In this document: in pieces, positions 1-11,329 of the stretch
Position numbering within the stretch: the stretch's first letter is position 1
How the letters are laid out: every line of letters begins with the position of its first letter
Assembly (NCBI GenBank): GCA_949825025.1
Contig: OX463780.1
Coordinates: 28,300,118-28,364,117 of the forward strand
Direction: 5' to 3'
From: Siphlonurus alternatus
Lineage: Eukaryota; Arthropoda; Insecta; Ephemeroptera; Siphlonuridae
Length of the DNA: 64,000 nucleotides
Program-made: the position numbers and the translations under genes
The notes under the pieces: generated by a model
What the model saw: the letters and a program-made list of their open reading frames with translations, nothing else
What the model was told of the DNA's origin: nothing
Databases searched by the model: none

Positions 1-513
1 ATACTCCACACACCCCTCCCCCTACCACCACCTTGAGAGCTCACCAGAGTTCTACTCCAGCGAACCAGGAGCCCTGCTGGAGCACACTTATCAACCACAT
101 TATCCCAAGAGCTACAGCAGCAGAGGTGAGTTTCAGTCACTGTAGTTGCACATTTTGAAATTGAAATTAAAAAAGTGTTAGGTAATATCCTTAGTAATAT
201 TTTATTATTACTTGCTCCATCCTAATTTGCAAGTTCCGAAATATCTTGTTGAAACTTAATATTTACTACTGTATAGCCTGTGTATTAACCTAAAATAGTG
301 TTGATAAAATTATTAGCCCTTTATGTTTGTTGCAAATGATATTCTAATTAAGTTTCAGTGTTTTTAATTTCTATACATTGTTTCAGGTCGCTATAGTCCC
401 CCACATGATGCCTATAGTGACCCCTATGGTAGGCCCACACTGCGACACTTCCCGCTTCCAGACAGTGCCTAGCAGCGTGCACTCTGGGGGTGGTGGGGGC
501 GATCACTGGGCAT
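1..513 (+). repeat. Left arm of a 513-bp inverted duplication
   Basis: Position p matches the complement of 9192-p (right arm 8679-9191). Every segment I compared, exon and intron alike, is identical. The arms are 8.2 kb apart. The left arm runs off the window start, so the duplication may be longer. The inner break is at 513/8679, where the right arm abuts TA-rich DNA next to a foldback element. Confidence 0.9.
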
Positions 514-1691
514 CAGCGAGCCCTGGCAATGACCTGGATCCTCCCCACTCTCACCCCCACCCCGCCTACCTCCAGCACCACGCTCCACCAGGGGGAGCAG
601 AGAACAAGCCAACCCCAGCTCTGCAGAGTGCAATGCTGGCAGGATATTCAGGTGAGTGAACCAACCAAATAATGAAGATTGTGGTTAGACTAAAGAAATT
701 CATTAAAACACATTAGGCCAAATATAAAAGTTAGAAACAGATTATAAAATTTTAACAATAATTATTTATCAATTATTATAATAACTTTGTTTCGAACTTT
801 ACCTCAGTAAGAAATTAAGTTAAAAACAGAACACAAGAAATAATTAAAACACGGTATTAATTACTAGAAACTACTGTATCTAAATGAATTTTTGAAATTC
901 TCACATTTTAAGATAGATACATTACTGATGTAACTTAATTAAAATTAAAAGTTGGCACACAAAGCCTGAACCTCATGTTTTACCGACACAGGTGGCGGAG
1001 GCCCATGCTTCACCGGCTCCGGGCCCATCCAGTTGTGTCAGTTCCTGCTGGAGTTGCTGACGGACAAAGCATGCCAGGCGTTCATCTCGTGGACAGGCGA
1101 CGGCTGGGAGTTCAGATGAGGTGGCTCGACGATGGGGCATCCACAAAAATAAGCCCAAGATGAACTACGAGGAGCTGAGCCGCGGCCTGCGCTACTACTA
1201 CGACAAGAACATCATCCACAAGACTGCCGGCAAGAAATACGTGTATTGGTTTGTCTGCGACCTGCAGAATCTTCCAGGGTGAGTAGCCATCTCCTATCTG
1301 TTTTTACAGTCATTCCATCAGATGACACTGTTTTCTGTTATATCATTTTATCAATACTATTTAACACTGCCATATATATTGTTATTCTAGTATTTATGGT
1401 GTCTTGACGATGAAAATTAAAAATAAAGTTTAACAATAATATCTGTTCAAACAGGGTTTTAATCATTGCCAAGCCCTTCTATAAATTGGGTTAATTATTC
1501 CTCCTATTTATAAAATGTTGCTAATTATTAACACAAATAATACTAAAAAAAAAAGTTTATGCTTAAAATTTATATGAAGTCTCAGATATGATATTTGATT
1601 ACATCAACTAACAAGCTCGTTCGTTTGCAGCTACAGTCCTGAGGAGTTCCATGCAATGGTGGACCTCAAGCCGAAGAAGGAGGACGACTGA
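1..1691 (+). pseudogene. ETS1/2 (pointed)-type transcription factor, 3' exons, frame-broken
   Basis: ETS-family DNA-binding transcription factor, seen as exons 1-125, 387-651, 992-1278 and 1631-1691 (stop TGA 1689-1691), all with GT-AG borders. The ETS domain is recognisable from [66 protein letters not shown] and [19 protein letters not shown]; the tail after FVCDLQ is closest to ETS1/2 and Drosophila Pointed. The two arginines of RGLRYYY that read the GGA core in this family are kept. Defects: exon 387-651 is one base out of phase (in-frame TAG near 472), the ETS exon lacks 14 nt between GAGTTC and GATGAG at 1113-1115, the first conserved domain Trp is Cys (TGT 1036-1038), and the usual Arg of VYRFVCD is Trp. 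Domain identity is certain; whether the lesions are biological or sequence errors is open. The 5' part lies outside the window. Confidence 0.8.
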
Positions 1692-2044
1692 AGGACGGCA
1701 GAGTCACACTCGTAGGACGCACACACGAGCTCAAAGTAAGACCCCCTGTGGTTGGTCTGAGAGGACTTGGTTTTAAAAGAAAGTGCTGACGAACTTCATT
1801 CAATGTCAAGTGATTGTCCTTCCCCAGTGTTATGAATATTAGTAATATTACTGAAGAACAAACTGTTTGTTAATTTCGGGATTGTTCTAGAAATTTTTAC
1901 TGGACTAATCTTTGTGCGAAGTGCCTTTGTATATATATTGTAGTTACAATTATTATTATTAATTATGTTCATAATTTAAAATACAATACACTGTACAGTA
2001 AAGCATAATATATGCATACAAATTTATCAAACCTCTCCAAATTG

Positions 2045-2119
2045 AAACACGTAAGATATATTAATATATTTATATTTTAATATACATACATATATTATGT
2101 TAAAATATCTTACGTGTTT
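2045..2119. repeat. 15-bp perfect stem hairpin, 3' of ETS stop
   Basis: AAACACGTAAGATAT at 2045-2059 pairs perfectly with 2105-2119; the AT-rich loop is 45 bases. Confidence 0.7.
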
Positions 2120-4008
2120 AAATAAATTAAACATCATTAAATAATATAATTATGTTCCTGCATGTCATATTTTTAGTAGCTGAATCGAAAGAAAATATTG
2201 TTAAACACACACAGTGTGAATTTTATGCGATTTTTTTTTTAGTACTGCATATATCATACTTAAAATTGAGATAAAATAAAAAATAATACAAGCAACAATG
2301 CAATAATTACGTGTATTACTGTTTACAAGTGTTATATAGTTTAACCAAAGAATGTAGTGACGTCATAGGCATTGCGGAAAGCATCTCCAGGTCACGTTTC
2401 CTCTTTTTGATTGTTATTTAGTAAATTTATTCAAGTTTGTAGGAGTGACTGATCTTTTCAACTTGTTTTCTAGAAAACACTAATATTTATAATTATTATA
2501 TACATATTATTATATATATAATTATTATTATATTAATATATATAATTAATATGTTATGCATTTCAATTTTGAGAACGTTGAGGCTGTTTTTCTTGATCTA
2601 ATAATAAAATTAATTTGCCTTAATTTCCCATTAAAATAATTAATTAGTTGCACGCTAATCAAGTATTTTGTTACTCTTCATTTTTAGCTGCATGAACTTC
2701 CTCTATAAACATGTGCGTTACTGTATCAATATTAAAATATTGAAACAAATTTATGCAAGTTATACTATAACAATGAAATCATTGAAGTAATTAATTTAAA
2801 TTTTTTCAAGTTATTATTCGTGACATAATGTTTTCCACTTATTTTATGGGAAATAATTTAATATCTTCTAGCTGTATATTTATGAATTATGATAATTTTA
2901 TGTGCCGTTTTCCATGAATAATTAATTAGGTAGTGATTAATAAATTACTTAAATAATTATTAGCGTTAATGAATCATTTTGTTACTCATAATTCATAATT
3001 AAGAGTAAGATAACACGAAACATTGATTGTAGTAGTCCCATTTGATTAACATGTAAACCTTTGCAACCTCAATAATTCGTATTTTTTTTTTTTTTTTTTT
3101 TTTAGATACAGTTCTTGGCACCAAAAAAATGTAGAAAAAATTTCAAAATAATTGGTTGATACGTGGAATTTTCATGAAACTTACTTTGTTAGTGTGTATA
3201 TTATTTATTTCAAATTTATAGCAGTTTTTGTTTGACTACATAATATATTTTAACTATTATTATTATATTATTATGTGACTCACAACAAATGTGATGACTA
3301 TGTCCATAATTCAAACCATAATTTACAAAAAAAATGAATTTTTCTCCCATTTTAAAATAAATCGGTGAGTTTGAGTCACACATGCCTGATTAACTAATTA
3401 TAGAAAAAAAGTTATCGTCTCTCGTCAAAGTATTTAACTCTTTAAAATGCATGTGGGATAATGAGCTATACATTTTTTACTTATAGCTTTAACCATATAA
3501 TTGCACTCACCTGTGTATAACAGATAGCTCATTAATTATTCCCAACGAGGGACGATGTATTAATTTGTAAATTTGAAAATTCAATATATTACAGTCAAAT
3601 TAATTTATTATATATGTGTGTATATATATATATATATAATACATACAACAATAATTCATATTAATTAAGCAATTATATGTTTTATATTTTTTCAAGTATA
3701 TAGGTACGTGTATGCTTTTTATCATAATATTAAATTATAACTCACATTATGGCTTTTAACTTTATAACTTATGTTTCCATAGTGTAAAGAAATTTTATTA
3801 AGTAAATTAATAAATTAAAAAAGTTTGTCTTCTTTCTGTTAATTGCAGACATTTTGACTTTTGAAATGTGTAAAAATTATAAATGAATGAAAAAAAAATT
3901 GTGAATACTCTTATATTAATTATTGGCTATTTTTCAATATTACAAATAGAAGTTTTATAGAAGTAAAAAATTCTATCAAAACTAATTTTATTTTTATATT
4001 ACAGAGCT

Positions 4009-4009
4009 G

Positions 4010-4062
<53 letters not shown>
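4009..4062. repeat. (TA)n microsatellite
   Basis: Roughly 27 uninterrupted TA units. Confidence 0.9.
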
Positions 4063-4064
<2 letters not shown>

Positions 4065-4254
4065 CTTTTTGGTTATATATGTTTTAAGGGAATAAAATTA
4101 CCTGTACTTTATATTATATGCATATACACAGCAGAAAAATGTTTATAATACTTTCACTTTTTAAAAAAAGAGAAAACAAATTGCTATGAAAAAATCAATG
4201 TTGTGAACTGTGAATGTGAATTTTGGTGATGTGTATATTTATACATTATAAAGT

Positions 4255-4890
4255 GTGGTTTCTTCCAATTTTATAGCTGTCAGGAATCAAAAAGCTCAGG
4301 ATATTAATCCTGAGTTTTACAGCACTGATGCTATGACATGTAAACATTGGTGTCTGCCCCAATTGGATAGATCCAATGTTAGAAATGTTTTAACTCGCCA
4401 GGCTGTTCACGGCTTCCACCATCTAATTTGTAAATCTTCTGGTTATCATAAAGCTGAACAATCTTGTGTATGTAAATTATGTAATGAATATTGTAGCCAA
4501 TATCATTTAAATATCTGTAAATCTAGAATTAAGCCTATTAGCGATTATGCCAGGGGAGATTTCATATAGTCTATAGATTTTGAATAGCAATGAAGCAATA
4601 AGTTTTTTTATTCTATCTATTTTCTATGTCATATTTTGTTTTATATATGTGATTATATATATGATATATTATTATTATGATGTAACAGGCTGTTAGCTAG
4701 TATCATCTGTTATTTTATTTTATATTGTTTTATTATCATTTTCTATTGTTCTATTATTCTGTAACTATTATATATGTTTTGTATGTATGTTTTATGTGTT
4801 CTATTGTAATGTTTTTCTATAATGTATGTTTCTAGTGCTGTTAATATGTACACTTTCTGTGTTTAATAAAAGACTAATAATAATAAAGTG
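4255..4890 (+). mobile_element. 3' end of a LINE (family A)
   Basis: An open stretch at 4255-4566 (104 codons) ends in a CCHC pattern, C-x2-C-x7-H-x3-C (residues CKLCNEYC...HLNIC), as found at the C-terminus of many LINE reverse-transcriptase proteins. It is followed by about 300 bp of AT-rich sequence ending in GTTTAATAAAAGACTAATAATAATAA, a (TAA)n tail typical of LINE 3' ends. The terminal motif GTACACTTTCTGTGTTTAATAAA recurs in reverse orientation at 17142 and 17753, so this is a dispersed family. No reverse transcriptase motifs remain, so the copy is 5'-truncated. Clade not assignable. Confidence 0.55.
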
Positions 4891-5049
4891 TGGTTTCAAA
4901 CAGAATACAGTTTGCAATATATAATTATTTATTTCACATAAATTATTGTGGTGTGCATTGCAGTTTACAGTTATTTTGTATGCAATAGAAGTTTAAATCA
5001 AACAATAATGATGTGCGTTAAGAAATTTTCTGTTATCGCACTCATTATT

Positions 5050-7033
5050 AAGTTGGTTGGTTACCAATGGCGGAACTTGCTTTTCAACATTGTTCACAGT
5101 GCTCTCTGGGGCTCCTAATACCCAGTCTGCACGCCAGACAGTTAAGTACCGTTTCTTAGCGGGGCACGTATGTTGTTTGCACAACATTCCGCGGTCTTAA
5201 TCACCCCAGCGGAGTTTAGACAACCGTAAGCTGCCTTCCTCCTACCAACTCTTTCATCTAGAATAGGGTGACCAGACGTACCGTTTTGACCGGTACAGTA
5301 CCGTTTTAGAGTACCATGTCCCGGTGTCCCCAAAGAGGCTCTCGGGACGCCTAAATGTACCGCTTTCGGACAAAATTTATAAAAGGGACATTTTTTAAAA
5401 TTTTTACCATTAAAAAAATAAAAAATTCATAGGAATGTGGTTTTGAATATTTACGAAAATGTACGGACGCAAATGATTTTGCAACTCCATGCCCCTTTTT
5501 TGTCGATCGCATTCGCAAAACAGCATATTTCTTCCAAAATTGCGGAATAGATATATTTTGCATATACGCGCAAGTATGCATATTACTACGTGAAATGAAG
5601 TCACTACTTTTCGATTAAATTTTGAATAAAAAATAAGTAAAAAACTTTGCACAAAAATATCATCTCCTTTAATATTGATGATATTCACTTGATGGAAATT
5701 TCCAATAATATATATGAAATTGAAAAAATCATTCTTATGCATTGTGACGAGGCTGAGACAAAAATTTCTTTGTCTTTCTTTTTTTTTTTTTTCACAATAA
5801 TCGTGCATGGATATTACGTAAATAAATAAATGGAAAATAATATGAGGGAAAAACGCCACAAATATTATTCATACAATCAAGTAATTTTAGCTGTTATTAA
5901 GCCCTATTTGAATGCTATAAATTAATTCAGCTATTTCACTCTATAACAAAAGAGTTCACACTATTTGCAAAATGAACTGCAGTTCAATTAAAAGTATTAA
6001 TTCAAATTAATTTCTTGCTTTATACTCCATTTTTTTTTGTATAATTTATCTCGTGACATTATATTAAGTTTTATTTATTTATAAACAAATATATATTGCA
6101 TTATTTAAGTAACACGTACATTTAGAAATATTGTGAATGGAGACGGAAAATTTGATAACGAAATTAAAAAAAAAAAAAATCAATTTAAAATATTTAAATA
6201 TAATTTTTGTATTGGGAAAGTATCCTTCGAAGGTATGCTTTTTGAGTATAATAAATTTCTTGTATTGCTTTTGTTTCTTTTTATTTTACATGTAACTTTA
6301 CAACATGAATAGAATCGTGTCCAGGCCAAGAAAAAAGGTTAATTTTAGGGAATCAACTCACTGGCACAGTTTTCTTGCATGGTGACTATAATAAATCTCT
6401 TTTTTTCTAATTCTATTCTATGAAAAATGTATATATAAAAAAAATGCAAGTATTTATATTATTTAAAGTATATTATAGAGTGAGCGATTGCATAATTTAT
6501 TATTTTATTTTCTTAAAATATTTTAACCTGCCCTGCTTTATTGAGAAATGAAAACCAAAAAATTTCATCTCAAATAGCTTCATCGCCTTCATCGCAAAAA
6601 AATCCCAAAGTTTGTTTTCCTGAGCCCTTTAACAGCGTTTTACTCAAACTTCGTCCGAACTATGGTATCAATTAAAAAATACTTACGTATAATCTATGAC
6701 GGAAATTCTTTAATGGATTTACAAATAAAATAAATTTTTTCGGAAAAAACGGCGCTTCATAAAAAAAAAAACAATTAATTTGAAAATGCAATAAGAAAAA
6801 AAAAGTAAAAAAGGGGGCGTGGCACCCAAAAAAATCGCGCCTCCGGCGGGGGTTTTGGCCCTTCAGGCCTCTATCTTGGGGGCATGTACCGTTTTGGACA
6901 TCAAGATATCTGGTCACCCTAATCTAGAAGCCAGTCACACCCATTCCAAGTCGCGAAAAGTCTGCCGTATTCGGGATTTGAACCGGGGACCTCTCGGACG
7001 AGAGCCAAGTGTACTAACCACTACACCAAAGAG
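5050..7033 (-). mobile_element. tRNA-derived SINE, split by a hAT insertion
   Basis: Read on the minus strand, the head (7033-6958) has a Pol III A box (TGGTGTAGTGGTTAG, about 7012-7027) and B box (GGTTCAAATCC, 6974-6984). The body continues to 6930, is interrupted by the hAT element at 5264-6921, and resumes from 5263 to about 5050. A second copy on the plus strand at 17396-17660 lacks the hAT and aligns across the junction (ATGGGTG..TGACTG..CTAGATGA..GAGT.GGTAGGA..GGAAGGC), confirming that the two pieces were once continuous. Both copies also share CTCCGCTG and TTAGGAGCCC blocks further in, suggesting a conserved central domain. The 3' boundary is approximate. Confidence 0.75.
5264..6921. 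mobile_element. hAT-type DNA transposon, non-autonomous (1,658 bp)
   Basis: Terminal inverted repeats TAGGGTGACCAGA at both ends, flanked by a perfect 8-bp target duplication ATCTAGAA (5256-5263 and 6922-6929). TIR sequence and 8-bp duplication are diagnostic of the hAT superfamily. Sub-terminal sequence (GTACCGTTTTG near both ends) is also inverted. Internal sequence is AT-rich with no transposase motif that I can recognise, so it presumably moved in trans. Confidence 0.9.
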
Positions 7034-7082
7034 CAAAGTTATTAAGTTATTATTAAGTCAAAAATTAAGCGAAGTTCTTAAG

Positions 7083-7561
7083 TTAATCAAAATTTTCCTC
7101 TTTTGGACCATACATTTCGTCCAAAATTTTCTCCATTTCAAGGTTTAATTTCTCCTGAAGTTCTGGAGAATCTGATTGCCACCACCCTAAGTACATCATG
7201 GTGTCTTTATACTGTTCCCTAGTCAAATAATCTGGTTGATCTTTAGCCTTGATGTTTCTTATCTGCATTCTCTTTAGCTCCCTGGCCTCCCAATCCTCCA
7301 TCACCTCTTCCCCCACCTCCTCCCCGGCTTCCCCCATCTCCTCCCTGGCCTCCCTCACCTCCTCCCCCAACTCCTCCCTGGCCTCCCCCAACTCCTCCCT
7401 GGCCTCCCCCACCTCCTGATCCTCCCTCTTCCCTTCTTCCTCCTCCTTGACTTCCCCTTCTTTAAGGTCAGCATGAGCGGAAGCGGCACCAACATGATCC
7501 TCTGCATCGTCCTCCATTGGTCCGTGCTGATGCTCCTTCAGCTCTCCAAAGGATGATTTTC
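7083..7561 (-). CDS. Acidic repeat-containing terminal exon, unknown function
   Basis: A minus-strand open frame ends at TAA 7083-7085 and is preceded at 7562 by a plausible acceptor (TATTTTTTATATAG). About 159 codons. The middle is an acidic, heptad-like repeat of GEAREELGE/VREAREE units encoded by an imperfect CT-rich minisatellite (plus-strand polypyrimidine tract about 7280-7460). The C-terminal 60 residues are non-repetitive and gene-like (DYLTREQYKDTMMYLGWW, then LEMEKILDEMYG). I do not recognise the family. It could be the last exon of a host gene, a transposon-encoded protein, or a chance frame over a minisatellite; the non-repetitive end and acceptor favour a real exon. No upstream exon was found. 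Confidence 0.35.
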
Positions 7562-8407
7562 TATATAAAAAATACACATTCATCAGTATAGTACAAAGCT
7601 GTAACAGATTACGCTTAACATTTATAATATATAGCTATTGATGGATTTTTTAACTTTTTAGTATCCACTCTGTTTGAACATATTTAAACACATATAATCA
7701 TTATAGGCATTTAAATAATTAATTATTATTTATTTAATAAATAATTTATTTATTAATTAATTATTAATTAATTTATTATTAATTTATTTATTTATAAAAA
7801 ATATTTATATTATTTAATATTTTTAAACTTTTGTTGATTGCATTAAAAAGCATACATCAAGTTCATGTCAGTATATTTATTAAATGTTAGTACAAAAAAA
7901 AAAAAAAAACAATTTTACATAGTTACCGCGTATATAAAAGATATTCAACATTAAAAATGGAATGCAGATTAGAAATTCAAATTTAATATGTAGCAATAAA
8001 ATGAAAATTAACAAAATATTATATTATGTTTTTGATCTTTAAAAATTAAATGACATTTTCACGCAGATAGGACTTTTTCGGACATTATATATTACTTTCT
8101 ATGCAAACTCTTTAACTGAATAAAACTTCTTGGATATTAGTACAATTTTTAATCTGAACGATTTATTATTTTCTATCTCTTTCAGACAGCTTGGCAAAAA
8201 ATCATAAATCTTGGTGGTCTGGTACATTTGCACCCTCTATATATCCTCTATATAATGTGTCCCCAAGAAGCGTCCGCTAGCACCATTCACTGTGGGGCTG
8301 AGTAAGCTCAGAGAATGTTTGTCACAGGAAATTAAGGTAGAGATAACACGGATCAGCTGGCCCAATGCTAAAAAAATCACATTCATAAAAATTATGAAAA
8401 AAATTTA
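7562..8407. other. Gene-free AT-rich spacer
   Basis: No supported gene. Contains a palindromic TTAATTAATT tract (about 7715-7790) and a poly-A run at 7892-7909. A slightly GC-richer patch at 8200-8370 shows no family I can name. Confidence 0.5.
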
Positions 8408-8636
8408 AAATGTTCTCCTCTACATCCCCTATCAGTAGGTAAAATATCAGGTATATAAAAACGAGCTAGTTTTCGAGTTAATTATTTTTAAAGTTGGCTA
8501 ATTTAACATGGAAGTTCCATTTCTCCATGTTAAATTAGAGAACTTAAAAAATTAATTACTCGAAAACTAACTCGTTTTTGTATACCTGATATTTCACCTA
8601 TACTGATAGGGGATGTAGAGGAGAACATTTTAAAAA
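8408..8636. mobile_element. Foldback (palindromic) MITE beside the ETS duplication
   Basis: Two arms of about 105 bp, nearly complementary (AAAATGTTCTCCTCTACATC at the left end, its complement at the right), meet at a short centre near 8522. No internal coding. It lies about 40 bp from the inner breakpoint of the inverted ETS copy. Confidence 0.8.
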
Positions 8637-8678
8637 TTTTTATATATAAAAAATATATATTATATATAAAAAATATAT

Positions 8679-9191
8679 ATGCCCAGTGATCGCCCCCACC
8701 ACCCCCAGAGTGCACGCTGCTAGGCACTGTCTGGAAGCGGGAAGTGTCGCAGTGTGGGCCTACCATAGGGGTCACTATAGGCATCATGTGGGGGACTATA
8801 GCGACCTGAAACAATGTATAGAAATTAAAAACACTGAAACTTAATTAGAATATCATTTGCAACAAACATAAAGGGCTAATAATTTTATCAACACTATTTT
8901 AGGTTAATACACAGGCTATACAGTAGTAAATATTAAGTTTCAACAAGATATTTCGGAACTTGCAAATTAGGATGGAGCAAGTAATAATAAAATATTACTA
9001 AGGATATTACCTAACACTTTTTTAATTTCAATTTCAAAATGTGCAACTACAGTGACTGAAACTCACCTCTGCTGCTGTAGCTCTTGGGATAATGTGGTTG
9101 ATAAGTGTGCTCCAGCAGGGCTCCTGGTTCGCTGGAGTAGAACTCTGGTGAGCTCTCAAGGTGGTGGTAGGGGGAGGGGTGTGTGGAGTAT
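8679..9191 (-). repeat. Right arm of the 513-bp inverted duplication
   Basis: Reverse complement of 1-513, covering the end of one ETS exon, a whole intron and the first 127 bases of the next exon. It breaks immediately beside an AT-rich stretch (8641-8678) and the foldback element at 8408-8636. Confidence 0.9.
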
Positions 9192-9679
9192 CCGTTGGCC
9201 CCAGGGTGATCCAGAGAATGGTACTCTGCGTCCGGGTCATGGTACTGAGGCACAAACACACCATTGGCCAGTCAGCTCAGCCAGCTGCTGTGGCGACGCC
9301 TGCTGCAGCGCCTCCAGCTGGTTGTAGCCTGCGACACTAAAGATATATATTATATTAGCACTGATTGTAAAACAACAATGTTTTGATGTAATTGTTCTTT
9401 TAATGTTTTTAATTTATGGGTGCATCATATCAATGAAGTTTCTTATTTTACTTCAAAATACCCCCTCTTTCCCTCCTAAAGTGGTCCTCTCACCTTGGGA
9501 TCCACTACAGCGAGGGTCTTGGCACTGCCTTTGAAACTGTCTGTCCCCGCCTCTCTGGTGTCGGTGCTCGTCTCAGAGCCGCAGATCCTAGAGTCGTCCG
9601 AGTCAAGGCTGGTGCGCTCATCGCGACCTGGCTTGCCAAACTTAGTGGAGGGGGGAAGCTGGCACTTCATCTTCTCTAC
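8679..9679 (-). pseudogene. Inverted partial copy of the ETS gene (upstream exons)
   Basis: Minus-strand exons of the same ETS gene. An exon of 62 codons at 9679-9494 (starts VEKMKCQLPP, ends AVVDPK, phase 0 both ends) is followed by an exon from about 9328 (or 9336) to 9067 containing YNQLEALQQASPQQ and VFVPQYHDPDAEYHS. The first 127 bases (8805-8679) of the exon equal to plus-strand 387-651 come next, and the copy stops there. Bases 9191-8679 repeat plus-strand 1-513. The exon ending at 9067 is one base too long for its phases: the frame changes near 9270, where removing one C would join AELTG to NGVFVP. The phase-0 end of the 62-codon exon also does not fit the next exon, so an exon is missing or another lesion exists. 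No ETS domain is present on this strand. A Pointed/SAM domain is not visible. Confidence 0.65.
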
Positions 9680-10050
9680 CTGCGGCACAATCAGGCCGGG
9701 TGACATCAGTAACGTAGCTTCCTTATTTAAATGTAAACTTTTACACAGTGTCAAATTGTTGAACATAAGAAACAAATAATAAACAGAAAGTAAACAAACA
9801 ATATACACGCAGTAACAAAAACCATGGAGTAAATTGCATAAAATATATATTTTTTAATGTATGAGAAATATAGCTAGAGAAATACACTAATTTTATAAAT
9901 ATCTCTGCAATATCTTAGTTTTCTAAAACAATCCCACTTAATTTTGATGCATTGAAGGTAGTATGCATATATGCATACAGTATCCATATAAAATATATTC
10001 ATTATATTTTATGTATGTATGTATATATATATATATATTATATATATATA

Positions 10051-10093
<43 letters not shown>

Positions 10094-11329
10094 TATATAC
10101 CGGTATGATATGCATACAGTACGTATGCATAGTTATTGGGTTATTAGAGCTAATAGGATGTTCAAATTATAAAGCAGTCACATTTAATACAAAGGTATAA
10201 ATATATGCACACAGTACAAGAAAAATCAATGAAGGAGGGAGGATGATGTTTGAGTAGTTTGACCTTGTATTTTTATTTGATTAATTATAACAAAATAAAT
10301 AAAAATAAATAAATAATAATTAAGTAAACTTTACCTTGTGTCACACAGCGGTATGTAGCTATGTACAGTAGCATACCATATGAACTTCGCTAGCTCACTT
10401 TTAGACGAAAAACATTACAATTCTTATAAAGATTATTTACTCAAACGTTACAAGTTCCATATTTTATGATATTGTAACATTCCTGTCCGTAGAAGTGCAG
10501 ATAAACACCTACATTTTCAAAAAAAACAGGCTAGGCTCATTCGCGTCCAACAACCAGCTGTGTCAGGAAAAATGGCGACTATTCTGTTAACCCTTTCGAT
10601 CGCGAGATGAACATTTTCGGTAATATCTTTTTACAGACGAAGTGTCAACAAAAATGCTTCTCAAATAATACACACAGAATTTAATAAGAAATCGTTTGAT
10701 GTAACATTCTTGGTCATTGCTTCAGTAATAAATTAGTTTCAAGTTTTTGAAACGAATCATTTCAACCTGGACTGTATCTTGCAGAAAGTTCTTCAAGACA
10801 GAAACGCGTAATGATCTCCTTTTAGTAATTCCTAGACCAGAGTTTTGAAGTGTATTTCATTTTGTACTTTTTTAACTATTCTTCACATATTAGATAACAA
10901 AAATGAAATAGCAGGCTTAGAAAATTAGAAAATTAAAAAAGTAAGGCCAAGTATTTTACCATGTCTAGGCTTATGCATTGTACTTCAGAGAGTTAATTTC
11001 TACGATTTTTCTTAAATGTGTCACTTTACAAATGAGATCAAGTTTTCAAAGTGAACTTAATAACTTAGTACGTTATCTTGTTACTAATTAGAAGAGCTGA
11101 ATCATTGCATTTAATGCATAAATGTGAGTTTTTTGAAAAATAGGTACTTTAAATAAAGCGGTGAAAATAATTTTTCGCGACTGGAGCGCCATCTATCAGA
11201 TACATAATAAACCATTTTTGTAAAATTGGGATTAATTTACTAATTAAATCGGTAATTGACTTGGGTTTGTCTGTACGTTTAAAACGGTGGAGGGGGTTTA
11301 ACCTGATAATGAAGGAAATGTAAAAAATA
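9680..11329. other. Gene-free region with long TA array
   Basis: AT-rich, with a TA/TATATAT array at about 10019-10092 and dispersed TATGCATACAGTA motifs. No exon with credible splice borders or protein similarity was found. Confidence 0.5.
10019..10092. repeat. (TA)n-rich microsatellite
   Basis: Interrupted TA dinucleotide array. The open frames over it (Ile/Tyr runs) are artefacts. Confidence 0.9.

Larger units (their letters stand above)
1692..4254. other. AT-rich 3' flank of the ETS gene
   Basis: About 2.5 kb without convincing coding sequence. It holds the presumed ETS 3' UTR, a T-run at 3080-3103, short TA runs near 3618-3638 and a long TA array. An inverted repeat at 2045-2059 / 2105-2119 (AAACACGTAAGATAT, 15-bp perfect stem, 45-base loop) lies about 350 bases past the stop and could form a hairpin in the 3' UTR. 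Confidence 0.6.

Noticed and set aside
5410..5859. 149-codon minus frame inside the hAT element
   Set aside because: Phe/Ile/Lys-rich translation of AT-rich DNA with no transposase motif.
6958..7033. tRNA gene on the minus strand
   Set aside because: A and B boxes are present, but the T stem has mismatches and the anticodon arm does not fold with a 7-base loop; it is continuous with a repeated SINE body.
9952..10200. Ile/Tyr-rich open frames
   Set aside because: Translation of a TA array.
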